DNA from: Lachnospiraceae bacterium
GTDB lineage: Bacteria > Bacillota > Clostridia > Lachnospirales > Lachnospiraceae
Reading direction: 5' to 3'
DNA length: 64,000 nucleotides
NCBI GenBank assembly: GCA_019421365.1
Contig: JAHZFJ010000018.1
Location: 1 to 64,000, forward strand
Below are positions 32,176-40,014 of the stretch, piece by piece. A program made the translations under genes and the position numbers. The notes under the pieces are model-generated. The model had not been told where the DNA came from, did no database searches, and saw nothing but the letters and a program-made list of their open reading frames with translations. Position 1 is the stretch's first letter, and each line of letters starts with the position of its first letter.

Positions 32176-34815
32176 ATGGACAATTCAGAACAAGACAAAA
32201 CGCCATTGCTAAAGATAATTAAATATATAGCAATTATCGCAATAATTTTAATCCCTACAATTTATACTACTTTTTTCTTAGGGTCAATGTGGGATCCTTA
32301 TGGAAACGTAGATAAACTACCTGTTGCTGTAGTGAATTTGGATAAGGCCTGTGATTATAACGGTAATGAATTAGCGGTTGGAGATGAACTAGTTAAAAAC
32401 CTTAAGGAGGATGCTTCCCTTGATTTTAGTTTTGTTGATGCCAAAACTGCTCAAGCTGGATTAGATGACGGAACGTATTATATGGTAATTACAATTCCTG
32501 ATAATTTCTCATATAATGCTACAACCTTATTGGAGGATAATCCTCAGAAAATGGAACTTAAGTACAAAACAAATCCTGGAAAGAATTATATTGCTTCTAA
32601 AATGAGTGAATCAGCAATAAAAACCATCACAAGCTCTATAGAAAGCAGTGTAACTGAAGTTTATGCAGAATCAGTATTTGATGAATTTTCTACAATAGGT
32701 GATCAGTTAACTGATGCTGCTGATGGTGCCTCTCAGATAAACGATGGTTTAATAACTTTACAAGATGGTTCTGATACAATCAGTTCAAACCTAAAACGTT
32801 TATATGACAGTAGCTTAACTTTCTCAGATGGAATAAACACATACGAAGAAGGAATAAACCAATACTTATCTGCTGTAGAGGAAATACAGAATGGTTCCGA
32901 AAGTTTAGATACAGGAATTAGTACCTTAAATGCTAAATCTTCAACTCTTGCTGATGGAGTAGACACCCTTAATAGTGGAGCAAAAAATCTATATACAGGT
33001 TTACAAAGCTATACTAAGGGAGTAACTTCACTAAAAGAAGGCGCTGCTCAGTTAAATTCAAATTCTAGTACTTTAATAGCAGGTGCTAATGCTTTGAATT
33101 CTGGAGCATCACAATTACAATCAGGAAGTGAAAGTCTTCTTACAGGACTAAATACTTTATCTTCTTCTCTAGGCACTATAGTTAATGATGAGAATAGACA
33201 AAATATCCAGCTATTAGCTTCTTCCTTAGATAAGTTAAATTCAGCTATGGCAGGAACTAGTACTACTACTCAAAGTAGCTCCAGTAATGATTTAACTTCT
33301 AAGATTACAGCTGTCGGAACAAACTTAACTAATGTAGGATCTTCTGTTCAAAATTCATCTGCCTACATTAATGAAATTAAAACCAAAATAGCTGACATTA
33401 AGGCCGCTGATTGGTTTAAAGATTTAGATGCTGCTACGCAAGCTGAGATTATAAATGATTTATCTGCTCCTTTAACTAAGTTAAGTAATGAGTTAAATAC
33501 AATAGCAACAGAAACATCATCAGCATCTAATAATTTAAAATCAGCTGTAAATGGTGTAACTACTGTTTCTAATCAAAGCAATAGTGTAAATGAACTTCTT
33601 GTAAAAGCCAAAACCACTATAACAAGCTTATATTCAGGACTTGAAACTGTAGAAACTACGTTAAATTCTAAAATAATACCGGGCTCTCAAACTATTAACT
33701 CTGGTATAAGTACTTTAAAGACTGGAAGCGACAACTTAGCATCTGGACTTGAAACTTACACTTCTGGAGTTTCTACTATCTATGAAGGTGCCAAAACGCT
33801 AAATGCAAACTCTAAAACAATTGTAAATGGTGCAAAAAGTCTATCAAAAGGAACGGAGTCATTAAATTCTGCAGTTCCAACCTTAACACAAGGAATTGAA
33901 CAACTTGCTAAGGGTTCAACTACATTAACACAAGGAATAAATACATTATCAAAAAATAATGCTACATTAAAGTCAGGAATTAGCACAATAAATTCATCTT
34001 CTACATCTATATCCGAAGGGGTAATGAAACTTTATGATGGTTCTCTAGATTTAAGCGATGGAGTTAATGAATTAAAAGACGGTTCAGAAACTTTAAAAGA
34101 CAGTCTGAAAGAAGGTGCTGAAACTGCAACAAGTACCAAATTAACTGATCAATCAAAAGAAATGTTTGCTTCACCTGTAGAAAGTGTAGAATCAACTAAT
34201 TCATATATTGCTAACAATGGTAGTGCCATGTCTGCATATATGATGTGTGTTGGTTTATGGGTAGGTTGCCTAGCTTTATGTATATTGTTCTCTACAGAAA
34301 AAGATTTAAAGAATGGAAAAGAAAATCCAAAAGCATTTTGGAGTAAGAAAATAATAAAACTTGCTTGTATAGCAATTATTCAAGCAGTTACTATGGTTAG
34401 TTTAATCAGACTATTTAATGGACTTAAACCGGCGTACGTAGGAAGAACTTACTTAGTTGCTATATCTGCTGCCTTAGCATTCATGGCTATCGTTTACTTC
34501 ATGAATCTACTTTTAGGTAAGATAGGTAGTTATGTTTTATTAGTATTTATGGTATTACAATTAAGTGGTTCTGCAGGAACTTATCCAATAGAACTTTCAA
34601 GTGGTTTCTACAAAGCTATTCATAACTATATGCCATTTACTTATGCTGTAAATGGATTTAGAAATGGAATATCTACTGGGTCATCAATTGTTCCACAAAT
34701 TGCTGTCCTTTTAGGATTATGTATAGTTTTCACATTACTTTCTGTTGTAGCAATAATTTACAAGAATAAAAGTAAGAAAGAAAGCCTCGCAAAATTAATA
34801 GAAGAAGCAATATAG
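32176..34815 (+). CDS. YhgE/Pip (phage infection protein) family membrane protein
   Basis: The 879-residue protein has an N-terminal membrane helix (about 13-35), then TFFLGSMWDPYGNVDKLPVAVVNLDK, the hallmark opening of the YhgE/Pip family. A long extracytoplasmic region (about 160-680) has Ser/Thr/Gly-rich heptad-like repeats such as LNSGASQLQSGSESL. The C terminus (about 690-870) holds the ABC-2-type membrane domain with six hydrophobic segments. Relatives include the Lactococcus phage-receptor protein Pip and EsaA-like type VII secretion proteins. AGGAAGGTG precedes ATG 32176. The TetR gene is divergent. Export or cell-envelope function is likely; the actual role is unknown. Confidence 0.9.
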   Translation: MDNSEQDKTPLLKIIKYIAIIAIILIPTIYTTFFLGSMWDPYGNVDKLPVAVVNLDKACDYNGNELAVGDELVKNLKEDASLDFSFVDAKTAQAGLDDGTYYMVITIPDNFSYNATTLLEDNPQKMELKYKTNPGKNYIASKMSESAIKTITSSIESSVTEVYAESVFDEFSTIGDQLTDAADGASQINDGLITLQDGSDTISSNLKRLYDSSLTFSDGINTYEEGINQYLSAVEEIQNGSESLDTGISTLNAKSSTLADGVDTLNSGAKNLYTGLQSYTKGVTSLKEGAAQLNSNSSTLIAGANALNSGASQLQSGSESLLTGLNTLSSSLGTIVNDENRQNIQLLASSLDKLNSAMAGTSTTTQSSSSNDLTSKITAVGTNLTNVGSSVQNSSAYINEIKTKIADIKAADWFKDLDAATQAEIINDLSAPLTKLSNELNTIATETSSASNNLKSAVNGVTTVSNQSNSVNELLVKAKTTITSLYSGLETVETTLNSKIIPGSQTINSGISTLKTGSDNLASGLETYTSGVSTIYEGAKTLNANSKTIVNGAKSLSKGTESLNSAVPTLTQGIEQLAKGSTTLTQGINTLSKNNATLKSGISTINSSSTSISEGVMKLYDGSLDLSDGVNELKDGSETLKDSLKEGAETATSTKLTDQSKEMFASPVESVESTNSYIANNGSAMSAYMMCVGLWVGCLALCILFSTEKDLKNGKENPKAFWSKKIIKLACIAIIQAVTMVSLIRLFNGLKPAYVGRTYLVAISAALAFMAIVYFMNLLLGKIGSYVLLVFMVLQLSGSAGTYPIELSSGFYKAIHNYMPFTYAVNGFRNGISTGSSIVPQIAVLLGLCIVFTLLSVVAIIYKNKSKKESLAKLIEEAI

Positions 34816-34825
34816 AAAAAACTTT

Positions 34826-34868
34826 AAAAAGTACTAAACTCATATAAATTATGATTTTAGTACTTTTT
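34826..34868. terminator. Bidirectional terminator between YhgE and Rrf2 genes
   Basis: AAAAAGTACTAAA (34826-34838) pairs exactly with TTTAGTACTTTTT (34856-34868), giving T-runs on both strands between convergent genes. Confidence 0.85.
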
Positions 34869-34874
34869 TATCTG

Positions 34875-35378
34875 TTAGCTTCTGGTATTTTTAAACCATT
34901 CAATCGTTGCCTCTTCCATTTCTTTTGGGAGTATATTACCATATACTTGATTATATAGCCATTCTAATGTCTTATTGTTTAGATACTTTTTCATTTCATT
35001 TTCTGCCTCTGACATTACAACCTTAATTAAACAAGGACACTTTGTATGCGTATCCGGTAAATTATCCTTATCTAATAATATATTATTTTGTCTGATCTCT
35101 GCACATTGAAAGAATGGTTCACTTCCTTCTACCGCTTCTACAACGTCCCAAAATGTTATCTTATCTGCACTACGAGCTAATGTATATCCTCCCTTTACTC
35201 CTGGTACAGATTTTATTATTCCAGATTTACTTAATCTTGCATATACCTTAGATAGATAGCTTTCTGATATACCTTGAAATGTTGCTAAATCTCTAATTCC
35301 AATTGATTTACCATCTTCTATATTAACCATATATAACAAACAATGTAGTGCATATTCTACCCCTACTGAAAATTTCAT
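34875..35378 (-). CDS. Rrf2 family transcriptional regulator
   Basis: The 167-residue protein begins MKFSVGVEYALHCLLYMVN, the Rrf2 winged helix, with ISESYLSKVYARLSKSGIIKSVPGVKGGYTLAR as recognition helix and wing. Three Cys follow: FFQCAEIR and HTKCPCLIK, the positions used for Fe-S binding in IscR/NsrR-type members, so redox, iron or NO sensing is likely. AAAGGAG precedes ATG 35378. It is divergent from an FMN-binding protein and ferredoxin gene pair, with a perfect palindrome at 35527-35541 in between. Confidence 0.88.
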   Translation of the reverse strand: MKFSVGVEYALHCLLYMVNIEDGKSIGIRDLATFQGISESYLSKVYARLSKSGIIKSVPGVKGGYTLARSADKITFWDVVEAVEGSEPFFQCAEIRQNNILLDKDNLPDTHTKCPCLIKVVMSEAENEMKKYLNNKTLEWLYNQVYGNILPKEMEEATIEWFKNTRS

Positions 35379-35483
35379 CTGATTTAACTCTCCTTTAAAA
35401 ATGTAATATCCTTATCATACATTATTATTAAAATTGATTCAAGACACCTCATCACATTACTTTCAGTTGATAATATTTTATCG

Positions 35484-35515
35484 TTGACATATCTATAAAA
35501 TTATTATATTATAAT
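35484..35515 (+). promoter_or_regulatory. Putative promoter for the FMN-binding protein/ferredoxin genes
   Basis: TTGACA at 35484-35489 is exact. Two -10 candidates follow: TATATT (35505-35510, 15-bp spacer) and TATAAT (35510-35515, 20-bp spacer). Neither has an ideal spacer, which would fit an activated or repressible promoter. Confidence 0.5.
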
Positions 35516-35526
35516 TACAGACAATA

Positions 35527-35541
35527 TTTATCGACGATAAA
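35527..35541. promoter_or_regulatory. Probable Rrf2 operator
   Basis: TTTATCG-A-CGATAAA is a perfect 15-bp palindrome just downstream of the putative -10. A further half-site TTTATCG lies at 35477-35483. It is the only clear dyad between the Rrf2 gene and the divergent redox genes. Confidence 0.6.
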
Positions 35542-35571
35542 CAATATCTATAATACAAGGAGGAATATAAA

Positions 35572-35943
35572 ATGTTCACAGACAAATTTTTAGAAGTATT
35601 AAATAATGAAGGGGTTGTTTCCATTGTTACTTGTGCAAATAACGAAGCTCATGTATCAAATACATGGAATAGCTATCTAGTTATTGTGGAGGAAAATAAA
35701 ATACTAATTCCAGCTGCTGCAATGATAAACACAGAGAATAATATAAATATTAATCCAAATGTTAAATTAACGCTAGGTAGCCACGATGTAATGGGCTATA
35801 AATATATGGGAACTGGATTTTTACTTGAAGGAACTGCTAGATTCTTAAAAGATGGAGATCACTTCAAAATGATGAGAGATAAGTATCCTTTCTTAACTAG
35901 AGTTTTAGAAGTCACAGTTAACTCTTGTAAACAGACTTTATAA
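35572..35943 (+). CDS. Pyridoxamine 5'-phosphate oxidase-like FMN-binding protein
   Basis: This 123-residue split-barrel protein (LNNEGVVSIVTCANNEAHVSNTWNSYLVI at the N terminus, LLEGTARFLKDGDHFKMMRDKYPFL later) fits the PNPOx-like family of small FMN proteins found in anaerobes; it is too short for a true pyridoxamine phosphate oxidase. AAGGAGGAA precedes ATG 35572. A ferredoxin gene follows after 13 bp, so the two may form an electron-transfer pair controlled by the divergent Rrf2 regulator. The electron acceptor is unknown. Confidence 0.82.
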   Translation: MFTDKFLEVLNNEGVVSIVTCANNEAHVSNTWNSYLVIVEENKILIPAAAMINTENNININPNVKLTLGSHDVMGYKYMGTGFLLEGTARFLKDGDHFKMMRDKYPFLTRVLEVTVNSCKQTL

Positions 35944-35956
35944 AAGAGGTCAAACT

Positions 35957-36142
35957 ATGCCTAGAATAATTGATAAATCTATGTGTGTAGCTTGTGGAAC
36001 CTGTGAAAGAGTATGTATAGTCGGATGTATTACACCCTTAGAGAATAAAAAAAGAATAATCGATCAATCAGCTTGTGTTGATTGTGGAGCATGCCAACTT
36101 GCTTGCCCTAAGAAATGCATATCAAAAAACCGTATCACTTAG
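35957..36142 (+). CDS. 2[4Fe-4S] ferredoxin (61 aa)
   Basis: Two cluster motifs are visible: CVACGTCERVC (about 11-21) and CVDCGACQLACPKKC (about 40-54). The first motif's fourth position is followed by IVGC, so both clusters have enough cysteines, and the length is normal for a clostridial-type ferredoxin. AAAGAGGT precedes ATG 35957. It is co-directional with the FMN-binding protein gene 13 bp upstream. The terminator at 36128-36155 overlaps its last codons. Confidence 0.88.
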   Translation: MPRIIDKSMCVACGTCERVCIVGCITPLENKKRIIDQSACVDCGACQLACPKKCISKNRIT

Positions 36143-36155
36143 TTGTGATACGGTT
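36128..36155. terminator. Shared terminator at the convergent ends of ferredoxin and isomerase genes
   Basis: AACCGTATCAC (36128-36138) pairs exactly with GTGATACGGTT (36145-36155). The stem overlaps the stop codons of both genes (36142 and 36139), a compact convergent arrangement. Confidence 0.7.
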
Positions 36156-37110
36156 CGATAGCACTTATTTGCTTTAGATAAACATCATGTTCTTCTCTGC
36201 TGCGTGTAATAAATTCATACGTAATATATTCTGGATTCATTTCCTCTATAAACTCTTCCAGGCCTTCACAGACAAAAGGTTTATGTTCGTCTAGTTGGAA
36301 GATATATTCATAAACCTGATACATACGCTCCCAATAGTCCTCTTTCAGTTCTACTTCATTATAACTTATTCTTTTTGCCCTTTCACCAGACAAAGACTGA
36401 TGAAGGTGAAACCCCTTAATATATTCTTTCAATGAACTATGTTCCTTAACAACAGTTCTAATATATTGTAAGGCTTCTTCCGGTGTTTTTAAGTCTTTAT
36501 TCGTATTCATAAGATGACCTGTATCAAGCATTAGCCCTTTTTTAGCATAATTCACTCCATCAATTAGTCTTTTTGTCATTAATGGATTCCTATAGTTTAA
36601 TCCTGGCCACCATAGGTTTTCCATTAAGAAATCAAACTGATAAGTCTTACCATTTAACAATTCATTTATTAAACTACAGGAGACATCGATAACTTCCTCA
36701 TCCGAATGATTAAATTCACCAGTAAATGATTCATAGGTCGATACATCACAAATATGAAATACTACATACTTAGCTCCAATACGATCTGCGAATTCTAATT
36801 GTTCGTTATATAATTTTAATAAGGCAGACTTATCTGTGCCGCCATAGATTTGTTCTACTACTTCCATGGTCCCATATTCATCTAATACCTTATCCATGTT
36901 ACCTTTGTAAAAATCCACCCACGTATTAAAAAATGGAAGATGTATTCCAATAATCATATCCTGATGCAGATAGTTTTCTTGTAAATCCTGTGCTTTTTGT
37001 AATTCAATTCCATCTATCTCGTACTGAGAATAAAATTGAATTAGATCTTCTTTATCTAAGAAACGCTCAAGTTCTGAATCATAATTAACTAAATTAATCA
37101 TTCGAAGCAT
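36139..37110 (-). CDS. Sugar phosphate isomerase/epimerase-like TIM-barrel protein
   Basis: The protein of about 323 residues has the AP endonuclease 2/xylose isomerase-like barrel pattern: IGIHLPFFNTWVDFYKGN, RIGAKYVVFHICDVS, FLMENLWWPGLNYRNP, KKGLMLDTGHLMNTNKDL and KGFHLHQSLSG, supplying metal-binding His, Glu and Asp residues along successive strands. Substrate is unknown. A GTG at 37119 is possible, but AGGTG lies six bases before the ATG at 37110, which is preferred. It is convergent with the ferredoxin gene, with overlapping ends. Confidence 0.78.
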   Translation of the reverse strand: MLRMINLVNYDSELERFLDKEDLIQFYSQYEIDGIELQKAQDLQENYLHQDMIIGIHLPFFNTWVDFYKGNMDKVLDEYGTMEVVEQIYGGTDKSALLKLYNEQLEFADRIGAKYVVFHICDVSTYESFTGEFNHSDEEVIDVSCSLINELLNGKTYQFDFLMENLWWPGLNYRNPLMTKRLIDGVNYAKKGLMLDTGHLMNTNKDLKTPEEALQYIRTVVKEHSSLKEYIKGFHLHQSLSGERAKRISYNEVELKEDYWERMYQVYEYIFQLDEHKPFVCEGLEEFIEEMNPEYITYEFITRSREEHDVYLKQISAIEPYHN

Positions 37111-37253
37111 CATATTCACCTATTAGTTTTCTTAATATTGTTATTCATTAGCATTATGCTAATTTTGTTTATAATATTCATCGCTGTGTTAGCGTAATAA
37201 CAACGAGTAATCTATATCCCTAACCAAAGTATAACTTTTGGCTAAATATAGCT

Positions 37254-37442
37254 TTAACCTCTTTTACTAACTTCATCTGTTATTAATGATTTTGAAATAT
37301 ACATCGCTTTTATCCTATTCTTAAGGAGTGTGTGTTGAGATGTTCCTTCTGAAAATTGGGGCTAAATTTTTTCACACTTACTGATAGTTGATAATACCAC
37401 TTGTAGTGCTTCTGCCAACTCTTCAGATGTATATTTATCCAT
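37254..37442 (-). pseudogene. Small conserved protein interrupted by one amber codon
   Basis: From ATG 37442, behind an excellent AAGGAGG site, the frame reads MDKYTSEELAEALQVVLSTI then SKCEKI, TAG, and continues without a frameshift PQFSEGTSQHTLLKNRIKAM then YISKSLITDEVSKRG before TAA. The two halves match a small (about 60-residue) clostridial family with a KCEKxQxKFxEGTSQHTLLxNRIKAL core, where a Gln sits at the stop position. A single CAG to TAG change would explain it. The upstream 26-residue peptide may still be made. Function is unknown. Confidence 0.7.
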
Positions 37443-37480
37443 GTCGTTTTACCTCCTTAAAATACTCATACATTTGAGTA

Positions 37481-37861
37481 TCAAACCGTTATCTCAATTT
37501 GATTTCCTTCAATACCTATTATACAACTTTCATAATACCCATCACCTGTAGTTCTAGGTCCACTAATAACATCATATCCATCTGATTTCAATTGCATTGT
37601 TAGCATATCAACTTTTTCTTTACTTCCTACACTAAATGCTAAGTGAATATAACCTGTCCTCGTTAACGTTTTCTCATCTTCCATTTGTGGTTTGTTCATA
37701 ATTTCTAAACGTGCTCCATCGTCAAATGTCAGAAAATATGATCTAAAATCCGTGTTTGGGTTATGATATCCAGTATTTGAATTTGCATCAAAATACCTCT
37801 CAAAAAAACTTTTGGCTTTCTCTAAATCGTTCACATACATCGCAATATGTTCTATCTTCAT
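37481..37861 (-). CDS. VOC (glyoxalase/bleomycin resistance) family protein
   Basis: A 126-residue single VOC domain: MKIEHIAMYVNDLEKAKSFFERYF with the first metal His, a middle GARLEIMNKP with Glu, TGYIHLAFSVGS with the second His, and the terminal NQIEITV with Glu. The four ligands of a metal site are present, as in lactoylglutathione lyase-like proteins. The ATG at 37861 has GGAGG six bases upstream, favoured over the TTG at 37873. Substrate is unknown. It lies 38 bp upstream of the small pseudogene on the same strand. Confidence 0.85.
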   Translation of the reverse strand: MKIEHIAMYVNDLEKAKSFFERYFDANSNTGYHNPNTDFRSYFLTFDDGARLEIMNKPQMEDEKTLTRTGYIHLAFSVGSKEKVDMLTMQLKSDGYDVISGPRTTGDGYYESCIIGIEGNQIEITV

Positions 37862-38061
37862 AACGTCCTCCAAATTCTAATTTTGTATTATATCAATTAA
37901 ATTTCATTGATTGTTTTTCTTATTGTCACTATCTATTTTATCAATCTCTGAAAATTCTACAAGTCCATACTATAATTTAAAGTATACTTCATAATGATTT
38001 GTACATAATAAATTTGTAAATCAAGGCTAATCATAATGAAGAATAGGTAAAGGGTGTAAAT

Positions 38062-38244
38062 ATGAACAATAAAAGCTCAAGTGTAAGTAATAAAAATAAT
38101 TCAGGTAAAGGAAATGGTAACTCTATAATCAAAAATGAGTCCACAAATGATACTGCAACTAATTATGTAAGTGGTGAGGTTCCAACTTCAACCGCCCACA
38201 AATTTAAATCAAGTAATCAAAACGAAGACGAAGAACTCGAATAA
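38062..38244 (+). CDS. Small Asn/Ser-rich hypothetical protein (60 aa)
   Basis: A 60-residue hydrophilic protein, with an N-terminal Asn/Ser/Gly/Lys-rich half (MNNKSSSVSNKNNSGKGNGN), a Ser/Thr middle and an acidic end (NEDEELE). There is no hydrophobic core, so it is probably disordered. The ribosome site is weak (AAAGGGTG), but a clean terminator follows at 38263-38304, supporting a real transcription unit. No family is recognised; small acid-soluble or spore-associated proteins are one possibility. Confidence 0.55.
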   Translation: MNNKSSSVSNKNNSGKGNGNSIIKNESTNDTATNYVSGEVPTSTAHKFKSSNQNEDEELE

Positions 38245-38262
38245 AATTATCTTTTATTCATC

Positions 38263-38304
38263 AAAAAATGTTACACAAGTACATTTACCTGTGTAACATT
38301 TTTT
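38263..38304. terminator. Bidirectional terminator
   Basis: AAAAAATGTTACAC (38263-38276) pairs with GTGTAACATTTTTT (38291-38304). It serves the plus-strand small gene and the minus-strand gene at 38330-38545. Confidence 0.85.
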
Positions 38305-38329
38305 AATTTTCAACTTACATTACACGATA

Positions 38330-38545
38330 TTATATACCTTCATGCTTACCTGATGTCTTATAATCGTCTCTTGCCCAGTTTGGAGCATTAATAGTACCAG
38401 CTTTAGCATTCCCTGTTTTAGCAGCGCCTTGAATCTCAGGTACCTGATTCTGAACATTTTTAGGGTGATGCATTTGTTGATGATTCTCTGTTCCATGATT
38501 TTTTGAGTCATAAGGACTTGGTCTTCTCATACCTGCTTTTGCCAT
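38330..38545 (-). CDS. Conserved small protein, MAKAGMRRP type (71 aa)
   Basis: The 71-residue protein MAKAGMRRPSPYDSKNHGTE continues with a His/Asn/Gln-rich stretch, then PEIQGAAKTGNAKAG and an Asp/Lys/Gly end. It resembles short Clostridia proteins with a MAKAGMRRPxP...HGTE...VPEIQGKAK pattern whose function is unknown. AGGAGGTATCG precedes ATG 38545, a strong site, and the terminator at 38263-38304 follows. An overlapping ORF at 38320-38511 in another frame has no ribosome site and is a shadow. Confidence 0.72.
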   Translation of the reverse strand: MAKAGMRRPSPYDSKNHGTENHQQMHHPKNVQNQVPEIQGAAKTGNAKAGTINAPNWARDDYKTSGKHEGI

Positions 38546-38679
38546 ATCGATACCTCCTATTTCTTAAATAGTATTTGTATCTTACGAAAAACTATTCATT
38601 ACAGGATTTTCTTTCCCCATTTCAAACAAACAAACAAACTGTCTCGTTCATTGTTAAACATAAACGATCTTGCTTATTA

Positions 38680-39030
38680 CTATTTCCTTAAAATCTTATC
38701 CATCGCTTTTCCTTTAGCTAATTCATCTATCAACTTATCCAGATAGCGAATTTCCTTCATAATTGGTTCCTCGATATCCTCCACTCGGACACCACAGACC
38801 ACACCTTTTATTAAAGCCCTAGAAGGATTCAACTCTGGAGCTTGCTCAAAGAAGGTTTCAAAATCCGTCTGTTTTTCCAAATGTTCTATTAACCCTTCCT
38901 GGCTATATCCTGTAAGCCAACAGATAATTTCGTCTACTTCTGTTTTCGTACGCCCTTTTCTTTCCGCCTTCGCAACATAATGGGGATAGACACTAGCGAA
39001 ACTCATTGTATAGATATTGCGTTTAGTCAT
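38680..39030 (-). CDS. DUF2200 family protein
   Basis: The 116-residue protein matches DUF2200: MSFASVYPHYVAKAERKGRTKTEVDEIICWLTGYS and PELNPSRALIKGVVCGVRVEDIEEPIMKEIRYLDKLIDELAKGK are typical. The family is small, cytosolic and of unknown function. AGGAGG lies six bases before ATG 39030. It is on the same strand as the MerR gene 54 bp upstream but is probably separate. Confidence 0.85.
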   Translation of the reverse strand: MTKRNIYTMSFASVYPHYVAKAERKGRTKTEVDEIICWLTGYSQEGLIEHLEKQTDFETFFEQAPELNPSRALIKGVVCGVRVEDIEEPIMKEIRYLDKLIDELAKGKAMDKILRK

Positions 39031-39084
39031 GATACCTCCTCCTTATAAGTAAAACCTACAGCTACTTTTTCATTCACGCTCTTC

Positions 39085-39903
39085 TTACACTCTAATTGAA
39101 ATCTTCAAAACATAATTTTCATACCCTTTTATAGAAAGATCATCAAGTAAAACATCCTCATAAAAATAACTCTTAACTGTAAGATTATTATCAGCTATGA
39201 ATTTTAAAATTTTATCATAAGTCTTATCAACTGTATAGTATCCACCTTGATGATAAGCAATTAAATAAAGTCCCTCTTCTTTTATATAATTACTATTTTC
39301 ATCTTCATTATTATCTAATTGCGTATAGTAATAATCATAATAACAATATTCTCTATTCTTAACACTGTCATAGCTAAGCATTCCCCCTGTAATATGAGGA
39401 CTATAGATATTATTTTCCTTACAGTAATTTATATGTTCTGCTAGATAAACAGCTATATTTCTTTCATCTTCCATATCCTTGGTATTCGTTCTAACTAAAT
39501 AAGTCCTAGGGACTGATTTTATTATTATATCATCAACAGATATATTACTAGCCTCATTCGTTATCTGAATCTTACGTTCAATAAAATGATGCATTTGTCT
39601 AAGTTTATTAATTTTATCTTCTATTGCTATCTTTTGTATGCTGAGTAAAGAAACAAGTTCCTCTGGACTTCTTCTATCTAGGTAATCCTTAATGTCTTTT
39701 AATGGCATCCCAAGATCCTTTAACATTGATATAACATTGAAAGTTTCTAATTGAGCAATGGAATAATATCTGTATCCATTCTCTGTTTTAATTTCAGGTG
39801 AGAAAACTCCTACATCATCATAATGAAATAAAGTTTGCTTTTTTACGGAGCAAAGCTTTGCAAATTCACCTGTAGTAAAGTAATTCTGATAATTATTGTA
39901 CAT
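39085..39903 (-). CDS. MerR family regulator with effector-binding domain
   Basis: The 272-residue protein has a MerR helix-turn-helix (FTTGEFAKLCSVKKQTLFHYDDVGVFSPEIKTENGYRYYS, about 9-48), a coiled-coil linker (about 80-115) and a C-terminal GyrI/BmrR-like effector domain (about 125-270). This is the layout of BmrR/BltR drug-sensing activators. It is divergent from a MATE efflux gene, with a typical MerR 19-bp-spacer promoter driving that gene between them. The effector is probably a hydrophobic cation or drug. Confidence 0.88.
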   Translation of the reverse strand: MYNNYQNYFTTGEFAKLCSVKKQTLFHYDDVGVFSPEIKTENGYRYYSIAQLETFNVISMLKDLGMPLKDIKDYLDRRSPEELVSLLSIQKIAIEDKINKLRQMHHFIERKIQITNEASNISVDDIIIKSVPRTYLVRTNTKDMEDERNIAVYLAEHINYCKENNIYSPHITGGMLSYDSVKNREYCYYDYYYTQLDNNEDENSNYIKEEGLYLIAYHQGGYYTVDKTYDKILKFIADNNLTVKSYFYEDVLLDDLSIKGYENYVLKISIRV

Positions 39904-39919
39904 TTTTTAAAATTCCTTC

Positions 39920-39950
39920 TTGACTATATGGTAACCGGATACCTTATTCT
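39920..39950 (+). promoter_or_regulatory. MerR-type activatable promoter of the MATE gene
   Basis: TTGACT (39920-39925), a 19-bp spacer, then TATTCT (39945-39950). The spacer carries the dyad GGTAACCGGATACC (39930-39943). The over-long spacer with a centred palindrome is the hallmark of promoters untwisted by MerR proteins. Confidence 0.75.
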
Positions 39951-40014
39951 ATATTATGCTTTCATTATAGTCAATTTATATAAGTCACAATTAGTTTTAA
40001 AAGGAGATTTTCAC

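Noticed and set aside
32800..34100. Repetitive Ser/Thr/Gly sequence considered as tandem DNA repeats
   Set aside because: The repetition is at protein heptad level in the YhgE extracytoplasmic coil; the DNA is not tandemly repeated, and no CRISPR-like spacing exists here or elsewhere.
37362..37364. In-frame TAG considered as pyrrolysine or programmed readthrough
   Set aside because: No Pyl genes, SECIS-like or stimulatory structure is seen, and relatives have an ordinary Gln there; a nonsense mutation is simpler.
38320..38511. Alternative frame overlapping the MAKAGMRRP-type gene
   Set aside because: The other frame has the AGGAGG site and a conserved N terminus; this one does not.
39835..40014. 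60-codon N-terminal extension of the MATE gene
   Set aside because: It overlaps the MerR coding start and the MATE promoter itself, and the ATG at 40015 has a strong ribosome site.
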